Source: Candidatus Helarchaeota archaeon (lineage in GTDB: Archaea; Asgardarchaeota; Lokiarchaeia; Helarchaeales; JABXJV01). From it: 9,544 nucleotides of DNA. Below are positions 1-5,682 of this stretch, piece after piece. Position 1 is the first letter of the stretch. Each line of letters opens with the position of its first letter. The stretch spans positions 1 through 9,544 of the forward strand of contig JABXJV010000189.1 of NCBI GenBank assembly GCA_013375355.1, written 5' to 3'. The position numbers and the translations under genes were made by a program. The notes below the pieces were generated by a model, which saw only the letters and a list, made by a program, of their open reading frames with translations, ran no database searches and was not told the DNA's origin.

Positions 1-660
1 AAATTAAAAAAACCCTCAATAGAAAAAGAAATTAGCCAATTTAATAAATTTATGATTTTATTCTTACGTTTGTCTAATTTAGGTTATTTATATTCTCCGC
101 ATGACCCTATAATGCGGATATCTACCAAAAAAGAAGGACTTCATACTAAAAAAATAATTATAAAAAATCAAACTTTTACTATATTCGATTTAGATTTACC
201 AAATTACCCCGAAGTTACTAAAAATCTACTTGGTATGATTTTATATGGATTAAACGAAGATCCTGGATTTAAAGTTATTTGGAAATCTGTTTGTGCAACA
301 TGTCCTCTGAATATTGAAGAAAAACATCTAAAAAATATTAAGCGAGATTATGAGGGTATAGCTAATCCAGATGACTGTCTTTTAGAACAGGGTTATTTGT
401 GTATGGGACCAGCCACACAAGCAGGTTGCGGAGCACTTTGTCCCAAAGCCGGGGTTCCTTGCTTAGGATGTTATGGTCCAACAGCTAATACACAAGATAT
501 AGGGGCAAAATTCATAAGCGCAGTGGCTTCAATTTCTACAGAATTAACACCTGAAGAAATTTTGAAGAAAATTATTGATCCAGCAGGTCTTGTTTATAGA
601 TTTCAACTTCCTGCAAGTATATTGCATAAAAAAATAAATGATAAACAAAAAAATAAATGA
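1..660 (+). CDS. [NiFe]-hydrogenase small-subunit-like (MvhG-type) Fe-S protein, 5'-partial
   Basis: The frame is open from base 1, so the gene probably runs off the left edge. The first ATG is at 52 but has no ribosome binding site. Numbering from that ATG (202 residues), the C-terminal half matches the two-cluster part of F420-non-reducing hydrogenase small subunits: a CxxCP at 81-84, C109, then [13 protein letters not shown] (110-122), C126, C130, and PCLGCYGP (136-143). Eight cysteines are enough for two [4Fe-4S] clusters. The family normally has a PGCPP motif about 28 residues before the CxxC. Here that place reads LPNYPE (49-54), so the last proximal-cluster cysteine is missing. The next gene is a corrinoid protein, not a hydrogenase large subunit. 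I infer a cytoplasmic electron-transfer role beside the methyltransferase pair rather than a true hydrogenase. The family call is good; the function is uncertain. A 19-bp tandem repeat forms its 3' end. Confidence 0.5.
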   Translation, partial: KLKKPSIEKEISQFNKFMILFLRLSNLGYLYSPHDPIMRISTKKEGLHTKKIIIKNQTFTIFDLDLPNYPEVTKNLLGMILYGLNEDPGFKVIWKSVCATCPLNIEEKHLKNIKRDYEGIANPDDCLLEQGYLCMGPATQAGCGALCPKAGVPCLGCYGPTANTQDIGAKFISAVASISTELTPEEILKKIIDPAGLVYRFQLPASILHKKINDKQKNK

Positions 661-665
661 TAAAT
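628..665. repeat. 19-bp tandem direct repeat across a stop codon
   Basis: Two adjacent units, 628-646 and 647-665, are identical in 18 of 19 bases (AAAAAAATAAATGATAAA plus C or T). The unit is not a multiple of three, so the two copies are read in different frames. The second copy supplies the TGA stop (658-660) of the Fe-S gene. Without the second copy the frame would end at TAA three codons earlier. A 16-base match to the same motif lies at 2619-2634 over the stop of the URO-D gene. Confidence 0.5.
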
Positions 666-690
666 AAAAATATATTTTAATTTAATTTCA

Positions 691-708
691 AAGGAGAAAA
701 ATGTATTG
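691..708 (+). promoter_or_regulatory. RBS choosing a TTG start, with an overlapping two-codon ORF
   Basis: AAGGAG (691-696) sits 9 nt before the TTG at 706. This is the spacing equivalent to the GTGAT-plus-4-or-5-nt arrangement seen at other starts in the window. An ATG at 701 is only 4 nt from the site and is followed by TAT TGA. It would therefore make only Met-Tyr, with its stop overlapping the TTG. Confidence 0.5.
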
Positions 709-1338
709 AGCTCAAAACTAATTGAAGCAATAATCAATTTAGAAGAAGAAGAATCGATAAAAATAACTCAAGATAGAATAAATTCGGGAGAAGATCCTTT
801 AAATTTATTAAATGAAGTAAGAGGAGCAATGACTAAAATTGGAAAACGCTTCGAAAATAAAGAATACTTCTTACCAGATCTAATGATGTCTGGAGAAATT
901 CTGAGGCAAATAAGTGATATTATTACACCTAAATTAAAAAAAATAAAAACAAAAGATCAAATTGGTAAAATTTTATTAGGCACAGTAGCTGGCGATATTC
1001 ATGATATAGGTAAGGATATCGTAAAGTTTATGTTAGAGGCTAATGGTTTCGAAGTTCTGGATTTAGGAGTAGATGTTCCCGCAGATAAATTTGTAGAAAA
1101 AGTCAAAGAATTTAAACCTGATATTGTGGCTTTAAGTGGATTTCTTACAATCGCATTTGATGCTATGAAGGAAACAGTTCAGAAAATTAAAGATGCAGGG
1201 TTTCGAGATAAAGTAAAAATTATGGTTGGCGGAGGAACTGTTGATGAACAAGTAAAAATATATGCAGAAGCCGATGCATTTGGAGACAGTGCCGTCGACG
1301 CGGTTAATTTTGCAAAAAAATGGATGGGAGTTAGTTAA
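706..1338 (+). CDS. Corrinoid (B12-binding) methyl-carrier protein, MtbC/MtmC/MttC-like
   Basis: This is a 210-residue protein with the two-domain build and usual length of methyltransferase corrinoid proteins. A helical cap (about 1-85) precedes a Rossmann-like cobalamin domain (about 87-205). The cobalt-binding signature is GDIHDIGKDIV (96-106), with H99 as the expected lower axial ligand and D97/G102 completing DxHxxG. SGFLT (144-148) and GGG (175-177) are the further cofactor-contact motifs. It would carry a methyl group on Co between a substrate-specific methyltransferase and an acceptor methyltransferase in the cytoplasm. The start is TTG, set by the AAGGAG site at 691. It ends 2 bp before the URO-D-family gene, so the two are almost certainly co-transcribed and act as a pair. 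The substrate (methanol, methylamine, methoxy compound or other) cannot be told from this protein. Confidence 0.5.
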   Translation: MSSKLIEAIINLEEEESIKITQDRINSGEDPLNLLNEVRGAMTKIGKRFENKEYFLPDLMMSGEILRQISDIITPKLKKIKTKDQIGKILLGTVAGDIHDIGKDIVKFMLEANGFEVLDLGVDVPADKFVEKVKEFKPDIVALSGFLTIAFDAMKETVQKIKDAGFRDKVKIMVGGGTVDEQVKIYAEADAFGDSAVDAVNFAKKWMGVS

Positions 1339-1340
1339 CC

Positions 1341-2627
1341 ATGGGCGAAAAATCTCCCCGAAAGTTATTTAAAGAACGTAAAAATAGGATTTTTGAAGCT
1401 ATAGCTCTTAAGGAGCCAGATAGGGTCCCTATTAGTCCGATGACAACATATTGGCCTATGCTATATAAGGGAATGACACATAAGGAAGCGATGTATGATC
1501 TCGAACGCTCATCCCAAGCAATAATCGACACTGCACTAGAATTTAAATGGGATACAGCTCCAAGCGTTGTTGTTATGTACCCAGTCCGTGCTTTTGATAT
1601 TCTGGATTCTAAATTATGGAAGTGGCCAGGTGCTAAAAACCCTGATCAAAGAGTCTCAGATAATTCACCTTACCAATTCTGTGAAGGAGAATACATGAAA
1701 GCTGATGAATATGAGGAATATTTTGAAGATCCGACTAGTTATGTGATAAGAAAGCTTATTCCTAGACATTATGGTGCCCTTTCGGGATTTAAGAGATTTC
1801 CATCTAGAAATGATATGATTAACGGTTATATGGCGATGTTAGGTGTTCCACTTACCTTTAATTCGCCTGAATTTAAAGCTTCTAGCCAAGCTTTGGAAGA
1901 TGCCTTAAAGGAAGTTCAAATCTGGTTTCAAAAAGGAATTGAATCTATGATGAAACTTCAACGTTTAGGATTTCCACCAATTTTTGCTGGAATAGCGCAA
2001 GCACCATATGATGTTGTTAGTGAATTCATGCGTGGAATGCGTGGAACTATGCTTGATATGTACAGAAAACCCGAGGAACTATTGAGATTGATAGATTCTA
2101 TTACAAAACCTATGATAGAAGGCTCATTGAAGTTATCAATATTGCCTGAAGCCCCTCTCGTATTTATTCCACTCCATCGCGGAGCCGATGGATTTATGAG
2201 TGATAAACAATATACAAAATTTTATTGGCCAAGTTTAAAAGAACTTATGGAAGGCTTAATAAAAGCTGGAAAATTTCCAATGCCATTTTTTGAGGGGAAA
2301 TATAACTCGCGATTAAATTATATAGAAGAGTTTGGAAAAGAATACCCAGGAAAAATCATTGCTTGGTTCGATCAGACTGATATATTTAAAGCCAAAGAGA
2401 TATTTGGCGATAAAATATGCATCCGAGGAAATGTCCCGGGATCTTTGATGGTAACTGGAACTCCTAATCAAGTTGAAGACTACGTAAAAAAATGTATTGA
2501 AATTGTTGGAGAGGGTGGAGGTTATATACTTGATGGCGGAGTCAGTGGAATTCCAGATGAATCAAAACCTGAAAATGTAAAAGCAATGACCGATGCTTGC
2601 ATGAAATATGGGATTTATAAAAAATAA
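1341..2627 (+). CDS. URO-D/MtaA-family corrinoid methyltransferase, atypical active site
   Basis: This 428-residue protein belongs to the uroporphyrinogen decarboxylase fold family that includes CoM methyltransferases (MtaA/MtbA) and some demethylating methyltransferases. Recognisable parts are the N-terminal KEPDRVPISP (24-33), a LHRGADGFMS stretch (278-287), FFEGKYNSRL (316-325), and the C-terminal GGGYILDGGV followed by ESKPENVKAM. True uroporphyrinogen decarboxylase is unlikely given the tight coupling to a corrinoid gene (2-bp gap; GGGAG at 1326-1330 as ribosome binding site). The HxC that binds zinc in MtaA is replaced by FEG (317-319), and the later zinc cysteine falls at LDGG (397-400). 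A CoM-type acceptor role is therefore doubtful. I favour a substrate:corrinoid methyltransferase or demethylase. The family is sure; the substrate is unknown. Confidence 0.5.
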   Translation: MGEKSPRKLFKERKNRIFEAIALKEPDRVPISPMTTYWPMLYKGMTHKEAMYDLERSSQAIIDTALEFKWDTAPSVVVMYPVRAFDILDSKLWKWPGAKNPDQRVSDNSPYQFCEGEYMKADEYEEYFEDPTSYVIRKLIPRHYGALSGFKRFPSRNDMINGYMAMLGVPLTFNSPEFKASSQALEDALKEVQIWFQKGIESMMKLQRLGFPPIFAGIAQAPYDVVSEFMRGMRGTMLDMYRKPEELLRLIDSITKPMIEGSLKLSILPEAPLVFIPLHRGADGFMSDKQYTKFYWPSLKELMEGLIKAGKFPMPFFEGKYNSRLNYIEEFGKEYPGKIIAWFDQTDIFKAKEIFGDKICIRGNVPGSLMVTGTPNQVEDYVKKCIEIVGEGGGYILDGGVSGIPDESKPENVKAMTDACMKYGIYKK

Positions 2628-2634
2628 ATGATAA
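2619..2634. repeat. Third copy of the AT-rich stop-codon motif
   Basis: AAAAAATAAATGATAA here is identical to 16 bases of each 19-bp unit at 628-665. It covers the TAA stop of the methyltransferase gene. The sequence is low in complexity, so chance similarity is possible. Confidence 0.5.
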
Positions 2635-2640
2635 TATTTT

Positions 2641-2715
2641 AGGTGATTAAATATGGGTCGTCGTCCGTTAGATACGTGTACTAAATGTAATAAACCATTA
2701 GTATATATTGCGTAG
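2641..2715 (+). pseudogene. 5' remnant of a zinc-ribbon gene (20-codon ORF with strong RBS)
   Basis: A full AGGTGATT ribosome binding site (2641-2648) precedes an ATG at 2653. The ORF encodes MGRRPLDTCTKCNKPLVYIA and stops at TAG (2713-2715). It aligns without gaps to the first 20 residues of the zinc-ribbon protein at 3191-3628: 11 identical residues, including both cysteines and the K-C-N-K and L-V-Y runs, and 38 of 60 identical bases by my count. The upstream GTGATT element lies at the same distance. Only one CxxC half of a zinc site is left, and nothing after the stop resembles the rest of the longer gene. The likeliest reading is an old duplicate cut short when the minus-strand HTH gene came to lie behind it. 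A translated micropeptide is possible because the start signals are intact. Confidence 0.5.
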
Positions 2716-2726
2716 AAATCGACAAA

Positions 2727-2758
2727 TCCTTTTCTTTCTATTTCTGTTTTCTTTTTTT
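2727..2758 (+). terminator. Pyrimidine-tract terminator for the methyltransferase operon
   Basis: The + strand from 2727 to 2758 is almost all T and C, ending in seven T (2752-2758). A U-rich tract without a stem is the usual archaeal intrinsic terminator. It lies just past the operon and the gene remnant. The tract also encodes the Lys/Arg-rich tail of the opposing gene, so codon content may explain it in part. Confidence 0.5.
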
Positions 2759-3073
2759 AATTGTAATTGAGGGCCATTCAATCCGTTGTTCCCGACATTT
2801 AGGACATTTAGATGGGATTTTTAAGGATTGAATTGTCTGTTGAAATATAAAACCGCAGGCTATACAACGTGGAGGGTAAACAGTTAGAGTAATGCCCTTA
2901 TTTTTTAAAGTCATAGCTATACTTTTAATATCATGAATTAGTGTTTTCTTATTTGAATACTCCATTTCTCTTAGACTTGTTCTTAAATCGATTACTGCCC
3001 CTTTATTTATCAATAGATTAATTAACCTCTCTTTCCGTGTTTCCCAAGTTTTTTCTTCTTCTAAATCAGACAT
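2738..3073 (-). CDS. Predicted HTH/Zn-ribbon transcriptional regulator (COG3357-like)
   Basis: This 111-residue protein has an N-terminal winged-HTH-like part (about 12-62; VIDLRTSLREMEYSNKKTLI, then IKSIAMTLKNKGITLTV) and a C-terminal zinc ribbon. The zinc ligands are C70 and C73 (PPRCIACGF) and C90 and C93 (SKCPKC). This order, with the Y/E-P-x-R-C-x-x-C-G-F join, fits the archaeal family of small HTH proteins fused to a Zn-ribbon. The tail KKRKQK is very basic. A weak AAGGGA site lies upstream of the ATG. It is divergent from the three-zinc-ribbon gene, so it may control that gene and itself through the shared region 3074-3190. The family call is fairly sure; DNA targets are unknown. Confidence 0.5.
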   Translation of the reverse strand: MSDLEEEKTWETRKERLINLLINKGAVIDLRTSLREMEYSNKKTLIHDIKSIAMTLKNKGITLTVYPPRCIACGFIFQQTIQSLKIPSKCPKCREQRIEWPSITIKKRKQK

Positions 3074-3121
3074 TTTTTATTTTTCCCTTGTCGTATTGTG
3101 ATGATTTGATAGAAAAAATTA

Positions 3122-3170
3122 AAACAGTTATATTGTTTAAAGTAATTCTATTAATTGTTTAGAACTGTTT
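3122..3170. promoter_or_regulatory. Divergent promoter/operator candidate with inverted and direct repeats
   Basis: The 117-bp gap between the two divergent zinc-ribbon genes holds a perfect 8-bp inverted repeat, AAACAGTT (3122-3129) and AACTGTTT (3163-3170). Inside it lie two ATTGTTTA copies (3132-3139 and 3154-3161), 22 bp apart, or about two helical turns. GTTTAAAG (3135-3142) could be the TATA box for the + strand gene. Short repeats arise easily in DNA this AT-rich, so this is a candidate only. Confidence 0.5.
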
Positions 3171-3190
3171 ATTTGAGTCTGTGATTTGAT

Positions 3191-3628
3191 TTGTTCGATC
3201 CTCCTTTAGAATTTTGTCCAAAATGCAATAAAAAATTAGTTTATCTTAAAAGTAAACAGAAAAAGGATGAAGTAGATTTTGATGCAATTTGTCTTGATGG
3301 ACATAAAATAATTTTTACTCTATCGAACAAAAAAAGAACAGCTCATAAAGAATTAATAAGGGAAAGGATTTTTTCTTGCGCAATTTGTGGAGGACCAGCT
3401 TTTCCAGATTATCAAAATTCTTTTAAAAAAGAGTTAACTAAAACTAGTTTTAAGGTTAAATGCAATGCTGGATGCAATGATAATTATTTAAGGGAATATG
3501 AGAAGGAATTACCCAAAGAATGTCCTAGATGTGGTGCTCCATTAACAGAAGAAAAGCTTGAAAAACTTAGAACTCAAGCAATACTTGATTGTTCGAAATG
3601 TGGATTATGGGCAATGTACTCTTATTAA
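3191..3628 (+). CDS. Three-zinc-ribbon protein, function unknown
   Basis: This 145-residue protein has three successive possible zinc sites. The first is C9/C12 with C34/H38, the second C63/C66 with C91/C95, and the third C111/C114 with C134/C137. The CPKC, CAICGGP and CPRCGAP knuckles are typical of zinc ribbons. No catalytic domain or membrane segment is visible. The start is TTG at 3191, with GTGAT (3181-3185) 5 nt before it, matching the pattern at other starts in the window; no in-frame ATG exists near by. It ends LWAMYSY. The first 20 residues are copied in the remnant at 2653, and a zinc-ribbon regulator is divergent to it. A role in nucleic-acid or protein binding is a guess from the fold only. 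Confidence 0.5.
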   Translation: MFDPPLEFCPKCNKKLVYLKSKQKKDEVDFDAICLDGHKIIFTLSNKKRTAHKELIRERIFSCAICGGPAFPDYQNSFKKELTKTSFKVKCNAGCNDNYLREYEKELPKECPRCGAPLTEEKLEKLRTQAILDCSKCGLWAMYSY

Positions 3629-3703
3629 CTCTTTTCGATTATGGTCTAGTTATTTTTCAAAAACATTAGAAAGTTAGTCATTATTAAGTAGATAGTTGAA
3701 ATT

Positions 3704-3716
3704 GCATTATTAATGC
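3704..3716. promoter_or_regulatory. 13-bp palindrome upstream of the SDR gene
   Basis: GCATTATTAATGC is a perfect palindrome of two 6-bp arms around one base. It sits 6 bp before the GTGAT ribosome binding site (3723-3727). The position fits a repressor site overlapping the promoter or start of transcription. No regulator can be assigned. Confidence 0.5.
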
Positions 3717-3731
3717 TAAAAAGTGATAAGA

Positions 3732-4583
3732 ATGTCAATGGATATAAATGGTAAAATTTGCCTTATTACGGGGGCAAATTCAGGAATAGGAAAAGTTGCT
3801 GCTTTAGAATTAGCAAAGTTGGGTGCAAAAGTTGTTATGTTTTGCCGTAACCCAAAAAAAGGAGTAGATGCACTAGCAGAAATCAAAGAAAAATCCCAAA
3901 ATAACACTGTTGATTTAATGTTTGCTGATCTGGCATCCCTAGATTCAGTTCGCCAGTTTGCAGTCGATTTTAAGGCAAAATACAAAAAATTACATATATT
4001 GATTAACAATGCTGGTGTTCATTATCCTGATCGTAAATTGACCGTTGATGGATATGAAGCCATGTTTGCCATAAATCATTTAGGCCACTTTTTACTGACC
4101 ATGTTGTTACTTGATGTAATAAAAGCCAGTGCTCCTGCTAGAATTATTAATGTAAGCTCTGAAGCTCATGTATTTGGGAAAATTAACTTTGATGACTTGA
4201 ATCTGGATAAGAAATTCAATGAATTTCAAGCATATGGTCGATCAAAATTAGCAAATATTTATTTTACATACGAACTGGCTGAGAGGCTAGAAGGAACAGG
4301 AGTTACAGTTAATTGTCTTCACCCCGGCATGGTGAGAACAAATTTCCAAAGATACTCAAAAATGGTTCAAGATGCTATCAAAAAAGCCCCTCCTGGTCTA
4401 TTAATAAGTCCTGAAGAAGGAGCTAAGACTACAATATACTTGGCAACATCTTCAGAAGTCGAGAATGTTACTGGCAAGTATTTTGAAAATCTAAAGGCTA
4501 AAAAGTCATCAAGAAGGTCCTATGAGAAAGATTCGCAACAAAAATTATGGGAACTTAGTGAAAAATTAACAGGATTGGCATGA
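3732..4583 (+). CDS. Short-chain dehydrogenase/reductase, retinol-dehydrogenase-like
   Basis: This is a classical SDR of 283 residues that would catalyse NAD(P)-dependent alcohol/carbonyl interconversion in the cytoplasm. Motifs from the ATG at 3732 are TGANSGIG (13-20, dinucleotide loop), CRN with R39 at the end of beta-2 (suggesting NADP), D66, NNAG (92-95), N140 with S142/S143, and the catalytic Y168-x-x-x-K172. LHPGMVRTNF (196-205) is the usual cofactor-contact loop. The run of motifs is closest to the retinol dehydrogenase/WWOX-like branch. A GTG at 3723 would add three residues, but its bases form the GTGAT ribosome binding site, so ATG 3732 is preferred. The stop overlaps the next start (ATGA), so the DUF362 gene is translationally coupled. 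The substrate is unknown. Confidence 0.5.
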   Translation: MSMDINGKICLITGANSGIGKVAALELAKLGAKVVMFCRNPKKGVDALAEIKEKSQNNTVDLMFADLASLDSVRQFAVDFKAKYKKLHILINNAGVHYPDRKLTVDGYEAMFAINHLGHFLLTMLLLDVIKASAPARIINVSSEAHVFGKINFDDLNLDKKFNEFQAYGRSKLANIYFTYELAERLEGTGVTVNCLHPGMVRTNFQRYSKMVQDAIKKAPPGLLISPEEGAKTTIYLATSSEVENVTGKYFENLKAKKSSRRSYEKDSQQKLWELSEKLTGLA

Positions 4584-5581
4584 ATTTTAGAAGGATAATG
4601 GCTTTGAAAGCTGAGCTCGAGTTCGAGAAATCTGTAATAATTGCAGATGTTGTCCATAGTAAAGAAGAGTTCATCTCTTTTATGAGAGAAATTGATATAA
4701 AACCCCCATTTATTGTCAAGCCCAACTGGATTTCAGAGGATTACGGCCATTTCACAGATCCCAAAGTTCTAATATGGTTACTTGAATTCCTTAACAAAAA
4801 AGGACAAGTTATACTTACTGAATCATACTCGGTACGTAACACAATCAAATGTCCTGCAATAAATACTAAAAGAATGACTGAGCAAGACCTGAAGCGAATC
4901 AGGTCAACCGAAGAAGAATTTCTCACCTGCACAGGAATTTCCCCCGTACTTCAAGAGCTAAATATTGAATACGTAAATGTCGCAGAAGAAGTACTTAAAG
5001 AACGGATTGCTGACCCAGACATAGTGCGCAAGAAAGTGACTTCATCGTACGAACCAGTTTCACGTCCTGAGCTCTACAGTTTTGTACCAGAAAAGCTGTA
5101 TAAATTACGTCAGGGAACTCTAATCAGTCTTGCAAGGTTCAAGATATTTTTCAGCATGTGTGTTAAAAATATGTTTGGTATGATTCCTGAATATGTTGGT
5201 TATGGTGCCCGTTTTCGCTATCATGGTAGGGCTGATAAATACCTAGCATTGAATATCGTGGATATCAACAAAGTTTATCGGTCATTGTTCAAAGTAGTTG
5301 GCATTGTCGAGGGGATCCACACTCTCACATGTAATATGAAAGGTATTCACAAACCCTACAGAACACTTTATGGAGAAAAATATTTTGTTTCTGAGAATAA
5401 TGGGTTAATTTACTATGGTAACGATCCACTTTGGTTAGATGCATTTATTCACCAGCAGTGTGGAAAAGATCCATCCAAAACTGAGCATTTGAGCAAGGCA
5501 GCAAGTTCATTTGGCAAATGGCCATCAAAATTATTGGAGGCAGCCCAACAAATGCCTAATCCACTTAAATTAGTAAAATAA
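4580..5581 (+). CDS. DUF362 domain protein
   Basis: This 333-residue protein has the marks of the DUF362 family: IVKPNW (45-50), a G-x-x-x-L-x-E-S strand (75-82), SLARFKIFFSMCVKNMFGMI (183-202) with YHG (214-216), VDIN (227-230), a GIVEGIHT stretch (241-248) and DPLWLDAF (282-289). The biochemical role of the family is not established. Many members carry an added ferredoxin-like domain; this one has no clustered cysteines and lacks it. The N-terminus may instead start at the ATG at 4598, but the ATGA overlap with the SDR gene favours 4580. The tight pairing suggests that the SDR and this protein act on the same substrate or pathway, which is inference. Confidence 0.5.
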   Translation: MNFRRIMALKAELEFEKSVIIADVVHSKEEFISFMREIDIKPPFIVKPNWISEDYGHFTDPKVLIWLLEFLNKKGQVILTESYSVRNTIKCPAINTKRMTEQDLKRIRSTEEEFLTCTGISPVLQELNIEYVNVAEEVLKERIADPDIVRKKVTSSYEPVSRPELYSFVPEKLYKLRQGTLISLARFKIFFSMCVKNMFGMIPEYVGYGARFRYHGRADKYLALNIVDINKVYRSLFKVVGIVEGIHTLTCNMKGIHKPYRTLYGEKYFVSENNGLIYYGNDPLWLDAFIHQQCGKDPSKTEHLSKAASSFGKWPSKLLEAAQQMPNPLKLVK

Positions 5582-5649
5582 TTAATTGCCATCTCGCTAT
5601 TCTCCCCCCTTCTCAAATATAATTATTAAGACCTTCAAATAGTCAGTCT

Positions 5650-5682
5650 AAAAAAAAAGAGATCTTTTATTTTTTTATTTTT
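5650..5682. terminator. Bidirectional terminator between convergent genes
   Basis: An imperfect palindrome centred on AGATCT (5660-5665) is flanked by eight A (5651-5658) on one side and a T-rich run (5665-5682) on the other. Each strand therefore reads a U-rich tract. It lies between the DUF362 gene (+) and the DUF5714 gene (-), as expected for a shared terminator. The right part overlaps the last codons of the minus-strand gene. Confidence 0.5.

Noticed and set aside
52..54. ATG at 52 as the true start of the Fe-S protein
   Set aside because: The frame is open to base 1, no ribosome binding site precedes 52, and the family is normally much longer at the N-terminus.
1331..1531. Minus-strand open frame of 66 codons at the start of the URO-D gene
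   Set aside because: It is antisense to well-supported coding sequence and has no start signal.
3074..3190. Possible small RNA or tRNA in the divergent gap
   Set aside because: No cloverleaf, conserved tRNA boxes or stable GC-rich stem could be found; only short AT-rich repeats are present.
3723..3725. GTG at 3723 as the start of the SDR protein
   Set aside because: Its bases are part of the GTGAT ribosome binding site positioned for the ATG at 3732.
3716..4009. Minus-strand open frame of 97 codons opposite the SDR gene
   Set aside because: It lies wholly over conserved SDR motifs (TGxxxGIG, NNAG) on the other strand and has no ribosome binding site or recognisable domain.
4580..5581. Higher G+C in the DUF362 gene as a sign of horizontal transfer
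   Set aside because: Four sampled lines gave about 42% G+C by hand count, against about 25% in two lines of the enolase-superfamily gene. However, sampled lines of the URO-D gene reach about 40% and the Cys-rich end of the Fe-S gene is higher still, so the contrast does not set this gene apart.
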